Assembly (NCBI GenBank): GCA_947650365.1
Contig: OX393552.1
Coordinates: forward strand, 52,335,428-52,399,427
Origin: Chamaelirium japonicum
Taxonomy: Eukaryota > Streptophyta > Magnoliopsida > Liliales > Melanthiaceae
Direction of reading: 5' to 3'
DNA: 64,000 nucleotides
Part shown: positions 16,701 to 30,900 of the stretch, one piece after another
Position numbering within the stretch: the first letter of the stretch is position 1
Layout of the letters: every line of letters starts with the position of its first letter
Translations under genes and position numbers: made by a program
Notes under the pieces: generated by a model
Seen by the model: the letters and a program-made list of their open reading frames with translations, nothing else
What the model was told of the DNA's origin: nothing
Databases searched by the model: none

Positions 16701-19700
16701 CGTGGACACCCAAGCCTTGGAGTCTCCACGATTGATGAACACAAGGATGATAGAAGTGCGTACCGTCGAGAGATGGAGATAAGGGATGACGAGCGTCGCA
16801 GGGAGCTTATTCGGACGAGAGAGAAAGAACGAGAAAGGGAGGAGCGTGAACGTGAAAGAGATAGGGAACGAGAAAGAGATCGCCTTCGGGAACAACGAGA
16901 CAGGGATAGAGAACGAGATCGCAAGCGTGCCTCCGACGCTAGGCGGACACGAACTCCACCAAGAGCTACTAGAGATCGCGGAGGTTCTTCTTTGACGAGG
17001 ACCGAAAGACCTTTACGTCGAGTCTCTCCGCCTCGGGAGGCTGTGCATAGGTGGACCTTGATGCTTTCTTTGTACCCTGCATAGATGTAAATAGGTTGCG
17101 GCTTATTTGTGGTGCTGCTTTCTTAAGAAACTAACTCCTTGCTTTGTTATGCTGAAGGCGTCGTTCACCTGTTAAAGAAAAAAAGAGAGAATATATCTGC
17201 AAGGTAACCCATACAAGGACTTTGTGTTTAATGTTGTTGTAGACTTGATCAGCCAAAATGGGTTGGTGCTGACGATTTCTACTTCAATTCCTTCTGTTCA
17301 ACTACCGCTTTAAATTTCTTCTATTCCTCATCCTAGTATTTTCCATTTGGTTCATTTCGGGGTTTCTCTTCAATGAGAGATGTTCGAAGATCAACTTGAA
17401 CTTGATGAATTTTGTTGAGATGTGGGATTCATTGGTTGATGTCTTTTCATTGTCTTCACCTCCTCATTTATAGCTACAACTCACATTTGTTTCATGGGTC
17501 CCTGGGTCTGTAGTCTTGTTCATGGTGTTCATTGTTGCGTTTATGTTCTAGCAGACATCTCTCTTGGGAAATCCCTTTCACTAAAGTTGTCATTTGTCGT
17601 AGGACGGAACATAGCTGAGAAGGATATTCACTAGATTGCTTGCAATTTGCTTATTCATTTGCTAGTTGCTGATGCTATTCATTTGCTATTTATTTCATTT
17701 ATTCCTTGTGTGATTCTCTGTAGTAATCAAAATGGTCTTCTTTTATTAGAGCAAGTGTTATCAAAGTGTTTCTCATAATTTTAAAAATTAATTGAGGTGG
17801 TCTTGGCAGGTCTACCCATTTAGCTTGGTGGATAATGAAAGGGATTATCTATCTTTAAACAAACGATATCCTAGGCTATCAGTATCTCAAGATTTTTCCA
17901 AGGTATGGCCTCATGTATAAACAAACTATCTGTGCAGTTTAATTTTCTTGTACTAGTGGATTGCTAGGGGTTCACCATATGTTCATCATTTAGCCTAATT
18001 CACCACTTTAATGTAGGTTGTTTTGTACTGGCCGAAGGAAAGATTAAATTTATCACTTCACACTCCTGTCAGGTTCGTATCTTCTGGGAATCTCTATTTC
18101 CTCATTTAGTTACTGGTGGACACACTTTATTTAGCTACATTGGCTATGGTGGATTCATTGTTGCTGACACATTTTTACTGACTATGGATTAATGTTCATG
18201 ATGCTTTGTGGTTTCCTGTTATGGAGCAGCTTTGAGCACGACTTTGTAGAAGTTGATAACAAGATTGAAGAAAAGACTTTAGGTACCTTGTTGGATCAAT
18301 CGTCCAAACCCCAGGCCGGAAGTACTGTTTGGAATGCAAAGGTAAAAGCTATGAGAAATTTATATGGACACTTGGTTTTATAAACAGTACCTAGTTAAGT
18401 TTGGTTAATGGATGGTCTTATTGGTTTTGTAAACTGATTTTCTTTGTGTGTGAAACGGAACTTATTCCAACATTGATTGGCATTAGATTCATACATGTAA
18501 TAAACGATCTCAAGCCAACGGCTAAAATGATCATCTCACATGCTGGAAGACAAATGCTGACTGATATGGATTTTCATTGTCCATGATTTTAAGTTATATA
18601 CAGCACTTGAATTTACAGAACAATCAGCATGAACAACTATACTAGTATCATAGTGTTAAAGAAGTGGTTTTCTCTGTCTATATAGTGTGTTGTTTGTCTG
18701 AGAATTATGTATGCATCCTAATTGATCTCAAGCTGCCTGCTTAAATGTTCATCTTGAATGCTGAAAGAGAAGTGCTGAATACCATGGATTTTCAGTGTCC
18801 ATGATTTTTCAGATTTATTTTTTATTATAGTCCACTTGAACTTACAAATCCACTTGTAGGCGGTATTCATATTGCAGGTAGTGAAGTGTACTATTAACAG
18901 TTAATAAAGATTTGAGGGTCAAAACATAGATTTCTTTACTTTCCTAACTATTTTCCTTTTTTGATATTCTGAGATACTTTATGTTGTCCTGGCAAAAACC
19001 ACCCATCATTTTTTGTTATACGGAACTAGTATCGATACTGTGGTAGTTACTTTTCTCTCGTGTGATGATGTTTGACCGTTCAATTTTGATGTACTCATGG
19101 TTAATATTGAGGCACTCCCGAATATCTAAAGACTGAAGTATGTTATGATCCGTGTACTTAAGTTTTATGACAACATTATCTGTGAGGATCACATGAATTT
19201 CTCCAATTGGATCCTATCCATAAAGGTGTAAATTGGGGCTGAGTTTGGACTTTAAATTGGGCTTTGGGTCTAGCTGGGCTTGAACATTCACGCCTGAGTG
19301 TATTGTGGGCCAGGTATGGGTAATTCCTAACTCAGCCCAAAGCCCGAACTGAAGTCCGAATTATTTTTATTTTATTTTTCATAAGCAATGGATATACAGT
19401 TTTATGCACATCTACTTCATATATTTAATGCAAAGCATTACTTCACATATATCTTTTTAATATCTATTGTAAGCAATACAATTTTCCTTTTTGTCGTGTG
19501 AACAAGGGAAGGAAAGAAGATTTACGAATAGACATGTTAGGAATGTGGGCTTAATTTGGACCAGATTTGGGCTTGGGCTTCATAAAACACCTTTCGGGGG
19601 GCCTGAATATTTAATTCGGGCCTGGGACGGGTTTGGGCACACACTCACGAGTTTGGGCTGGGCCTGCGTTTGGGATGACCTGACCCGAAACAGCCCATTT

Positions 19701-21239
19701 ACAGCCCTACCTCCCAAAATTATGATGCTCTTGATTTTTTTTTCTTCTATCGACAAGAATTCTTATTAAAAAGGTCTATAGTCACCGATATAGTGTCTTA
19801 TAACCAGGCATGCGGATCATTACTCTTGTTAATGTGCTTACCAGGTTATTTTGATGAGCGGGATCAGTAGCGATGCTTTTGAGGAGCTGTCTTCCGAAAA
19901 AAGCTCAGATAAGAAGATTGTCCACTTAAACAACATCCTGAAGTTTGCTGTTATTCGGAAGGATCATTCTTTTATGGCAATTGGAGGTCAATGGGATGTA
20001 ACTAAAGACGGTGGGGATCCATCAGTTGATGATTCTCCCCTTATTCACACAGCTTTAAGGTTTGTGCTGTTTATCATTCTTTATGATGACGTTTTTCATG
20101 GCCTTGTGGACAGTCAAACCTTTTGATAGCTTTACTAAAAGGTATTCTTTTTCTATGATAGATATGTTAAGGATTTAACCCAACTTGATCTACGCAATTG
20201 CGTGAAGTGGAATCGGTTTCTTCAGGTATTTGGCTTTTTTTTTCTTCTTGCAGTATATTATGTGTATAGTGTCATTGGAGTTGATGGTTGCAAGACTATA
20301 TCATTATATCTAGTTTTTATTCTTCTAATTATATTATTCAATGATGGAAATGTTCACCCAGTATATTATCAGTCACTCCCCTGTCAAAACCTACTTGAAT
20401 GAACTGCTTGATCTTCATTTTACATATGGATATGAAGAGACATCAGATCTTTCATGCTATATCCTGAATCTCATCTTATGACAGTTACAAGTCTTTATGC
20501 TAGTTATTTTGTTGTGATAGATACTCTAATGTTTTGTTGTTTACATATACCTTTTGTTTTGTCTCAATGAATATATTGCTCACTTGCTTTCGTATTCCCT
20601 ACATTTATCCTGTAGTTGTAAATAATTTACTGATTTAAATAGTCCCAGAACTTTTCTTTGGCCAAGATTCTTATTAATGAAACATTAGGTAGTTACATAT
20701 TTTATCGGACATGAAGACTTCTGCACTATGTTTTTTTGTTATATTCTCCATCCAGCGCTGTAGCAGCAGTGATTCTTCATCCCAGCTATTTACGATTTGA
20801 GCTATTTGATTGATAATGTGAGTCCATGGAACTGGCTTGCACCAGTGATATTCTCAATTTCATCATGCTATATCCAAAGTTTACAGTTTCGTCCGAAACT
20901 GATCTGTTTCGGCTAAAACTGTACCGACACTCCCCCCGAACCCAAGGTTTCACCCCCTTTTTGGTAAAAAAAATTGAAAAAGGAGAAGAGGAGAAAGGGG
21001 AGGAAGAGGAGAAATAGGTGAACCTGCTATGCTGTTGCCCATCCCCTCCCTCCCTTCCTCTCAATTGCAAACCCTACCCCGATCCCCTCCCGGGCCCATG
21101 CCTATCGGCACTCAGACGGCTGCCTTCTGATGTATTGGCACTGTAGCGGACGATGTGGCGCAACACGATTGTCCGTAGATATTTAATGGACGATGTGGCA
21201 CACCACGATTTGCCGTAATTAAGCAGCAAATCTATCGGG

Positions 21240-21280
<41 letters not shown>

Positions 21281-24200
21281 CACTCGGGTACAGTAGAAGG
21301 GCCGGGGTGGGGAGGATTTTTTTTCTTTTTTGTCTCGTGTCTTGGAACGTGCACCGGCCCCATGTGACTTAAGTACTCAATTGCTGTCTGGAGTAATTAA
21401 ATAGGAAGGACTTGAGGGACTCAAACCATTTATTTGGTGATGTTCCTTGACAGTGGTTGTGATGTACTTCGGTTTTAGTGGAACCGGATGAAGCTGGTAA
21501 ACCCAAAAACAGTAAAAATTGAATCATGCAGAGAGGAAAACTTTGTTGCATTTTAAAAGGGCAAACTTTGCGGTCACAGTCATGTATTATAATTTATAAT
21601 TTGATTCTGAGAGGCTGCTTCAGTTGCTGTTACTCGGTTAGAATTGCAGAGTCTCGGGTGTAGTCTAAGAACTGTGGCCCAACATATGCTTAAACACTTG
21701 GATTTGTATGTATGCATACATAAGTTTTTTTTTATGGGAAATATGGTTTTTATAGATTTGCATATCCTTTCTCCGCGTATCTCTCTATTCTCTGGTAGTC
21801 TATTCTGGCTACTCATTAGAAAGGTGATGGTTTGACCCTGTTTGCTGTGTTTAACACACGCACAGAAGAAAACAAACAGTATAATAGGATTGTTTTTATT
21901 TTTCCATTGTCCTCCTCCATAATATATCACATATGAGCTTCAATATTTATAAGCATTTATATGATAAATTTTGATGTTTGAAATCTATTCCCTTTTTGTT
22001 TTTATTTCCTGTCAGATACACTATAACAGAGTTGACAAGGATGGACTGTTTAGTCATAAAGAAATTACCGTGTTATTTGTACCTGACCTTTCGGAATGCC
22101 TGCCTGCATTGGATTTGTGGCGAAGTCAGTGGCTTGCTTACATAAAGGATCTGGCAGAGAAAGAACGAGCTTTCAGGCACAAGGTTTGTCTTTTTTTTTT
22201 CTTGAAACCATTATGCCATAAGTTACTCATCCATTGGTTCAACAAAGCAGTTCCTCATTCTTTCTACTGTTCTTTTAGAAATCTAGCGAAAAGAAGGAAT
22301 CAGTGCAAGGTATATCAAGTCTCATATTTAATTTCCATTTGCTTTCATTGTCTGTTGTTGCATTTGTTATTTAATTGCTTCTAATATATGGCTGGTTAAT
22401 AATTTTTAGCTGAAAAGAGTCATACCAAAACTGAGAAAGATACCCCAGAAAAGGTTAAAGCTGAAGGCAATATAGCCAAAAATGATAAGGTTGATAAAAT
22501 GGACTTTGAGGGTCCTTCCCTTGATGAAATATCTGATAGAAAGAAAGACGACCAGTCTAAAGATGACAGCAATGAAGCCACAAAAAATGTAGCTGAGCAG
22601 AAAGGAAAAGGGCCTATATTAGAGGAAGAACAGATTGAGAAGAAAGTTGAGGGAGCTGTGGTTTCTGAACAAAAATCTGATGAAAAAGGAGTTAATGGTG
22701 GGGCCTCCGACCCACCCGTTGAGATTAAAAAGCCTGCAAAAAAGAAAATTGTGAAGAAAAAGGTTGTTGGCAAGAAAGCAGCTGTTGAAGAGACAGTTGC
22801 CAAGACTGATGAAAAGATGGATGTGAAGGATGCAGAAGATAAAGGCAGGCAAGAAACTGCTGTTCCTGAAAATGCAAGCGCAGTTAACCCTGTGAATGTC
22901 AAGACTTTTGTTCGAAAGAAGGTTGTTAAAAAAGTACCTATAGAAAAATCTGCTCAGAAGGAAGACACCGTTATGGACACTTCTGCTGTTCAAGTGGAGA
23001 AAAAATTAGAGACAGAAAATGAGCTTCAACAAGACTTGGAAAAACAAAAGGAACCAGATGGTTCCGCTGTTGTGCAGGGAACTGGTGTTAAATTGGCTGG
23101 AAAGAAGAAAATCATTAGAAGGGTCATTAAAAGAAAGGTTTCAGGGACAGAAGAGAAGGATGTGAATGCCACTGACAAGAAAACTGTTGAGAAAGATGAC
23201 AATATAATATTGCCAGAAGTGAACAAGGGGGAAGATACGAAGGACCAAGTTGGAAAGAACGATGAGGACTTAATTGTGGTCAGTGATTCCGGGAAGAACA
23301 TAACCGAAGACTCTAAAACAGTGGCTGCGGAGAAGGAAAATAAAGTTGAAAAGAAAATCAAGGATGAACAGAAAGAAAAAAAAGAGAGCAAGTCAGATGA
23401 TATTTCCAAGGCTGAAAGAGGAGGTTCAAAGAGTAGCACCGAGCCTGAGGTTGGTCGGAAAAAAGAAGATTATAGGAAAGATGGTCATGATGGCAAGGAC
23501 AAAACAAAAGATGAGAAACAGAAGAAGGGTAAAGATGCCAAGAGTGAGTCCAAGGAAAAACCACGAAAAGAAGTGAAAGAAAAAGGAAAGCCTGAAGAAC
23601 CTCCCCAACATTCTGGATTGTTTCTGCAAACAAAACAGCCCAAGGATTCTAAAGTATGTTGTATGACTACCTAAATTTTCTGTATGTTATGGTTATAACA
23701 ATGTATAAGCAGATTGTATAAGATGGATGTCCCATTAAAAATTCTTTCTTGCAGGTTCGGGTTCGTTCAATGACTCTCTCGTTGGATGGTCTCCTGGACT
23801 ATAATGACAAAGACATTGAAGAATCAACATTTGAGGTTTGCCTTTTCCTTATGCCTTGTAACTTTTACAACCATTATGTACCGGACATCAAGGGAACTGT
23901 TTAGTACATGTTTATTTGTATGAGAGGTCTGATTTTAGACATAGTTTTATTTGTATAGGAGGGGGAGGGGAAAGGGAAGGAGTTTTGATTGGGTTTGGCC
24001 TAAATTATAAATTTGGTTCAAATTATGAGCTGACTTGCATTAGATCTGGTTCATTCAACTTTGAGCCTAATCAACCGTGAAAAGAAAAAGATAAAAAATC
24101 AAATGTATTTTCTAATCTTACCTGTACGAGGCTCCCATCCTTCACTCCCAAGTGTTTCATATACTAACTTACGATGTACCAAACAATTGAAATTTGTTTC

Positions 24201-24868
24201 ACATAATAACTTACATTGTACAGAACCTTTGAAATCATAATATGAGTTGCGACACCAAACACATGTGAAATGTTGTATATGTTCATGATATTGCCATTTA
24301 CAGAAGTCCAAGATTAATTCGTAGTAGTCTGTATTACTTGTAACCAACAACATCAAAAATTGGTGGGGTTTGACCTGTTGGGTAGATTTACTGATATGGA
24401 TCCCCTATGCATTGCTTTTGGTGTATCATTCTAGTTGGTCTCAAAGACTTCCTTAATTTTTATATTTTAGCATGTAAAATTTTTAGTACATTGTACAAAA
24501 TGTAGAGAAATCTCCATACTTAGTGTGGCACGCACGGACACTTCCCCAGGCCCCCCGTACCCGTGTCGGACATCGACAGTCACCGGACACGCACCGGACA
24601 TGCATGTGCCGTGTCCCACGTGCTTCCCAGAGCCGGACACGCACCAGACACGACGGAATGACGGGCTGTTCGATATAGGGTCGGGTCACAAGCTGTTGTG
24701 ATTCGGTTGTGGTTTCAATCTATCCGATCCTCTGATAGGTTGAAGCCAAAACTGAATCGCAGCCGTTATTTTGCATGTCATTTGGGTCTGAGTAATAATT
24801 CACTTGTCAGGCTGGCTGTAACGGACGGTTACGATTCAGTTTTGGATTCAGGAACACCCCCCCCCCCC

Positions 24869-24947
<79 letters not shown>

Positions 24948-27900
24948 ACCCCGTATCTAGTCACATGCGCATAGCGCATGCATGCCCCTAGTGCACATAA
25001 AAATATAAGACATCAAAATAAAATTAGATTTATCGAAAATAGAAATATTGATTGAAAGAAATAAATAGATCCAAATCCGAGTTATGGGCAGTTAATGCCA
25101 TTAAAGAACACGTGAGAATTTTTCTGCCTTTGTCCAATTTGATTAGAATAAGTTGATCTCATGCCCAAATCAACCAACCATTTGAGGGTTTGTTTGGCTG
25201 TTGGCGGCCTAAAAGCACTTTTGGGAAGTACATGTGTGTTTAAATGTGTTTGGTAACTATTGATTAATGTTTTTAGGAGGTCCAAAGCCCGTCTATTTGA
25301 AGCACTGGACCCGAGCTTTTCCTGAAAGTACTTATAATAAATTACTTTGCTAGAAGCTAGTACACAACCAAACGGGTCCTAAAGCAATCAAACATGTCTT
25401 GAACTGTGGTATACCATGAATGATAAGCACAAGCCCTACTTGATCAGAATAGGTTGATCCCATGCGAGCCTTGAATTAAGACAAACAGCGAACCTGATGT
25501 CACCATAATATAATAAATGCAAGTACTTATAACGAAGTATAATGTCACTAGAGTTGTTTCTGGCTAATTAGGTTGGGGAGGTGTGAACCTCCTTTCTACT
25601 TAGTGAATAAACAGATAGTGTTACTATGAGTCTATCTATTAAAACACTTTTGGATCGTGTATGAGGAGAAGACATTCAAAGATTTAGGTTATAAAAGGAT
25701 AACTCTTTTTTCGTCTGAACTTAGAAGAATGCTTGCCGCTTCTAATAGTAATTTTTATATGCAATAACGGGTGCTTTGTATGACATTTATCTGGAGATTG
25801 ATGAGTCTCTTAATTCGGTACACCCACACCCACACACACATATGTCCAAATTTTGTGTGAGGAGGGAGTACACATGTTCCAAATTTTGTGAGGGAGGGAG
25901 TATATGTTCCAAATTTCATGTCTTCGATGCCAAGTAGTCTCTTCTTACATATTATGAGAATAAGGGTCTACTTTTTCTTGACAAGTTTCACTAAAATGTA
26001 GATGCTTTCCCATGTCCCATTCTCCGAAGTAAAATGTTTGGTGTTTGTATCTGATTATATAACGTGTTTTTCTAGCTTTCACTGTTTGCTGAGTCACTCA
26101 ACGAAATGCTTCAGTACGAAATGGGATGTCGCATCTTGTCATTTCTTGAGGTAAATCTGAGAATTTTCATTTTAATTTATATTGCTCCATGGCTTTAGTT
26201 GGATTACAATTGATGTATGTGCTTTCTATGTGAAGAAACTGTGGATGAGATTTGTTATCCAAAATAATCTACGCAAGAGACAAAGAGATGAAAAGCCAGA
26301 TAAGGAAAGTGAAAAAGAGAAGGCCTCAGTTAAGCGTCAAAAGATCCATGATGACCCTCCAGTGGAAAATAAATCTCCGAAATCTGTAACGCAAGATGAT
26401 TCAAACATAAAAAATATTGAAAAAAAGGGGGAGGATTGTTCTGCACCTGAACCGGTTGAATCTAAAATGGAGAATAAAACAGAGGACGATGATATTGAGG
26501 ATGAAGATGAAGATCCGGAAGAAATTATCGAAGATGATCAGCAAATGGATGATGCTACCCTCTCCGATGATGGATTTCAGGAGGTATGTTCTGTTCTTTT
26601 ATGGATTTTGAATTGTGGAAAGTCTTCCAGTTGCATATCGTTGACAGTTCTATACAGCTCATTGTTATGCATGTTATGTGCTGCTAATTTTTCTATCTAT
26701 TTTTTTAACTTTTAGTTTAAACTTATATTTTCAATTTTTTTCTTGCATGCCATTTGTTTAATTTTAGCTACCATATATGAAATTTACAATCCCGACTTTA
26801 GGATTGGGAATGCTATCGTACAAGGATCAATCAAACTCCGGTTCAAAGTCTTCACCATAACAATATAGCATTTCAGTTGATTCCCATTTGCTCTATAACA
26901 CGGATTTACTGGAGACTCTAAATGACTTTAAGAAATGTCTTTTAACAACCATGTTCATTTGTAGCAAAGATTCCCTTTATTATGCCCGTTTATCTTGCTT
27001 TGAAGTTGTTATGTTTCTTGACTTAGCAGGGTGTTTCAAAGGAGTTGATATTGTGATCTGATATATAGTCTAAAAATGCTTTAATGGAGGATTCCCAATA
27101 CCAACTCTACATACATGTGATGGCTGTTTATCATGTACACTATATTGATCACTCTAGACTAAGGATTCTTGCCGTTCTCGGCATCTGTTATTTACTCATC
27201 ACTTCTTTTGCGACCTCTCATAGTTTGTTTATATCTGCTTGAGTTGAAACAGATAAGCTACAGAATGCTGTTAAATTTGCATGCCCCAATGCTAGTGATG
27301 GCTTTGTGGCCTTGGATTTGACTAATTAGAAATTGTAGCTATTTTTCCTTTTTTGCGCTTGTTGCTTCGTTGCTTTCATTTTACTGATATGATTGCTAAT
27401 AACAAGTATTTTATCTTTACCTTTCAAAATTGATGATTTCATACTTTTTTAAAATATGATTTTATAAAGAAGCTTAATGTTAATATTGACAAACATTACC
27501 GATCCATTTATTACCTGCTAATGATCCAGACATTTACTGGCGTTAGCGTTATTAATTAATGGCAATTGTGATTTTTTTATTGCATACTGATACAATTTTG
27601 ATATCAGAGCCTTAACTAGAATTGTGCTCCGGAGTTGGCTCTTTCTTAATGAGAGAAGACTTGAATGGTGATTAAACTAGAATGCCTCAATAACAACCAA
27701 CTCCAAAGTTCGTGTTTAGCAGTACTTTAAAATGTAAGATTCCAAACAACTAAAAACCATTCCGATTTATCCTAATTGTTATGTTTTGGATAGATTTCAA
27801 TTAAATTCAAGTTGAATTTGTATGATTGCTTGCGTTGGTGGTACATTCTTTATTGAAATTGTTTCTCTTAAATAATTATTATCTCGTGTACATCAGGACT

Positions 27901-30900
27901 CAAGATAAATCTAGGTATAAGGGGTGCAATCAGCAATAATGAGAATATCAAGTCAGAAGACGGAGACAAATAGAATATTTCTAGGTTGTGATGCTGGTGA
28001 AGATTCGGCAGGTGAAGATTCGGCAATCAGGAAACACAAATGTCAAGATCCACGGTGGTCGTTTGCTGCCGATAATCCATCATCACATTAGAACCTCCAA
28101 ATAGTGCACTCTCCTTGATGAGTAGATCAGTCATTCATGAATAAATTTGGTGCTCACTAGCAGAAACTAGACTCGAATAGAGGCCAACGAGATGCAGATG
28201 CTTCCACGTGGCCAATGCACTGGTGAACTTGAAATGAAGTTGAAAATGAGCAATCACTGACTAGGAGATCTGCACTCCTAGGTAGGATTTTGATTGTCCT
28301 TGGTGGAATATGTAGGGTTTGTTTAGTGACTTAAGTCAATATGACTTCATATTTGATTGCCATGATGGTAGGACTCCATGGAATCATACCAACACTCCTC
28401 ATGCAACAGATATTGAGTTCGGCGCACTGCCACTGTGCGATGACTCTGTGTCAACAACAATCATATTTTTTACCATTGCATATTATTATTAATTTTAATC
28501 CTAACCCTCTATTGATTCTGTCATATGTATTCCACTTATCCCCCCTTTGATACCACAACCTTGTCAAATCTCTTCTAACTCTTGTCTAGTATTTCCAAGA
28601 TCTCCCCTAGCTCCAAAGTTTGCAGGTTCTTCTGCCATTCTTAAACTCGACTAGTCTAAGGATCTTTGTTGAAACACGGTTTTTGTAGGAATCCAATAGA
28701 AAAGAATGGTATAATATGCGATTTTTGTGGCTTTGTTACCACTTGTGGCATTGTGTAACACAAACAAAACTCTCGCATGGACCACGAGCTAATGCAAGAA
28801 TACGCTTGAATGTTACTCCTAAAGTACGAAGGGAATTAATGGAGTACTTGAAGACAACTTTCATGGACAAGTGAAGACAACGTTCATGTAAATGTACTGC
28901 AAGTGTCACTGCAAATTCGGATGTGGGTACATAGTGGGAAGGAATTGGGATTTAGATGTTGTTGATGAGCCCTTTTTCTCCACGCAATGCTTAAGACCCA
29001 TCACCTGCAACTTGTAATTGTGTCGCCACCAAAGAGATTGAAAACTAGCGGGTCATTCTGCCTCTTTAATAAACCACTCTTGACAGTCTGGTATCATTCT
29101 TTTTGTTCTTCATTGGATTGGCATCAGGATTCATAGGAGTTACCAAGGTTTCTTTCTTCGGTTTAACTAGGAGTCCGTACCATCCTTAGTAACATTCTGA
29201 GACCCTTTGATTCTTGACATTTTTACTACTAGGGGTGTTCATGGTTTGGGTTGGTTCGGTTTTTGGATAAATTTGGAACCGAACCAGAGTTGATCGGTTC
29301 TCTAGAAAATGGAACTGAACCAAACCATTCCTTGGTAAAAACCGAGCCAAACCAAACCAAACCGGGAAAGTTCGATTTTGTTTGGTTATGCGGGTCTTTC
29401 AAATCGCTCGATAGCCTTAAAGATCGCCTCCTCGACTATTTCCAAATACTTGATTGACAAAAATAATAAGATTGAATTGGCAGTGAACATCCAACCAAAT
29501 GTTCTTGAATTGGCAATGAGGCGTGAATGGCTGAGCTGCTGAGTTGGTTCAGGTTTTATTTTTAAGCCTTTAACTTTGGCTGTTGCTATTTGCCCCAATA
29601 GAATTACTAGCTACATCCTTAACTTTTCACTTTGAGATGTTTCATAAGTTGGGACTTGGGGTTGCTAGTAATTGTGTTGGTGCAAATAGCAACACCCTTC
29701 AGTTTTCAGTTTCATCACACAGTTGAACATTTGAAAGTCTTGAATGCACCGAATGGTGATGATTGGGGTTACCACCATGTAATGTATAATATTAGTGAGA
29801 GTGTATAGTAGTAACTACTAGGGTATACGCCCAATGGTTCGGGTTAAAAGACTCACAACCCAGAACCGAACCGATCTTAGCTGTTTTTTTTTTTTTCCGG
29901 AACCAAACCGAACCGAACAGTCAAAAATACCCGATCCATACCGAATCAAATAGACTGGTTCGGTTCAGTTTGGCGGGTCAACCTGAACCAATGAACACCC
30001 CTATTTACTACCTCTTGTGCTTCATGTTCTTTTGTACGTATCACCCTCTTTAATCTCAGATTCTCAATAGAACAAAACAATGAGGATATTATGCTTGAAA
30101 GAGCTAACAATAACATGGACATATCCAAGTCGTAAAGAAGGGTCTCATTGTCCCCACTTACCCGGATTAAATCAAAAGCTCAAAAAACGGTTCTCGAAGG
30201 CATGCAATGTACTTGAGTTGGTTTCATATGAATGTACTCGAATCAGATTTTTTTTTGCAATGTACTTGAGCTGGTTCATATGAATGGGATCGCCTTAATC
30301 AAAAACATTCTTGATTAGCTAATTAGGATCTTTTTTCAAATTTTTTAAATCAATTTCAGAAAAAAAAACACAAAAAATCAAAGTACCATGTCTGCACAAT
30401 CGCATATGTAACTAAGTTACTGCGGGCATGGCTGGATGTTGTGCAAGTGCTGCACTTGCATTTGCTTGCACATGTGACGTGCAGTTAAAGTTTCATGGGT
30501 TTTGGTGAAACTCTATTTTCACATCTTCTGCACATAAAGCTGTGCAAATTTCGTTTAGTGTGCATCTTGTTTACACATGCCAGACTCTTTTAACCAAACA
30601 ACTTCAATCTAATTATACATGTTTTTAAACACATGTCAAAAACACATCAACGAAACAAGCCCTAAACACTTGCCATATACAATGAAACAAATGATTTTTT
30701 TTTTGCTAATTTTTTTTTCATAAGTGATTTGGTGAATTTTATGGCAGTTGTCTTTTTCATGAAAAAAGTTCCCACAGAATATGTGGGCGGACGTGGTTTG
30801 GACACCCTCGTACAAACAGCTTATGCGGTCTTAAAAACGGTGGCCATATTAATACCTACTCTAGAATATATCTGTATTGTATAGGTAAAGGAAATATCAT

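Noticed and set aside
22420-23633. Ser/Phe-rich minus-strand frames
   Set aside because: They are antisense shadows of the Lys/Glu-rich exon of the RSA1 homologue.
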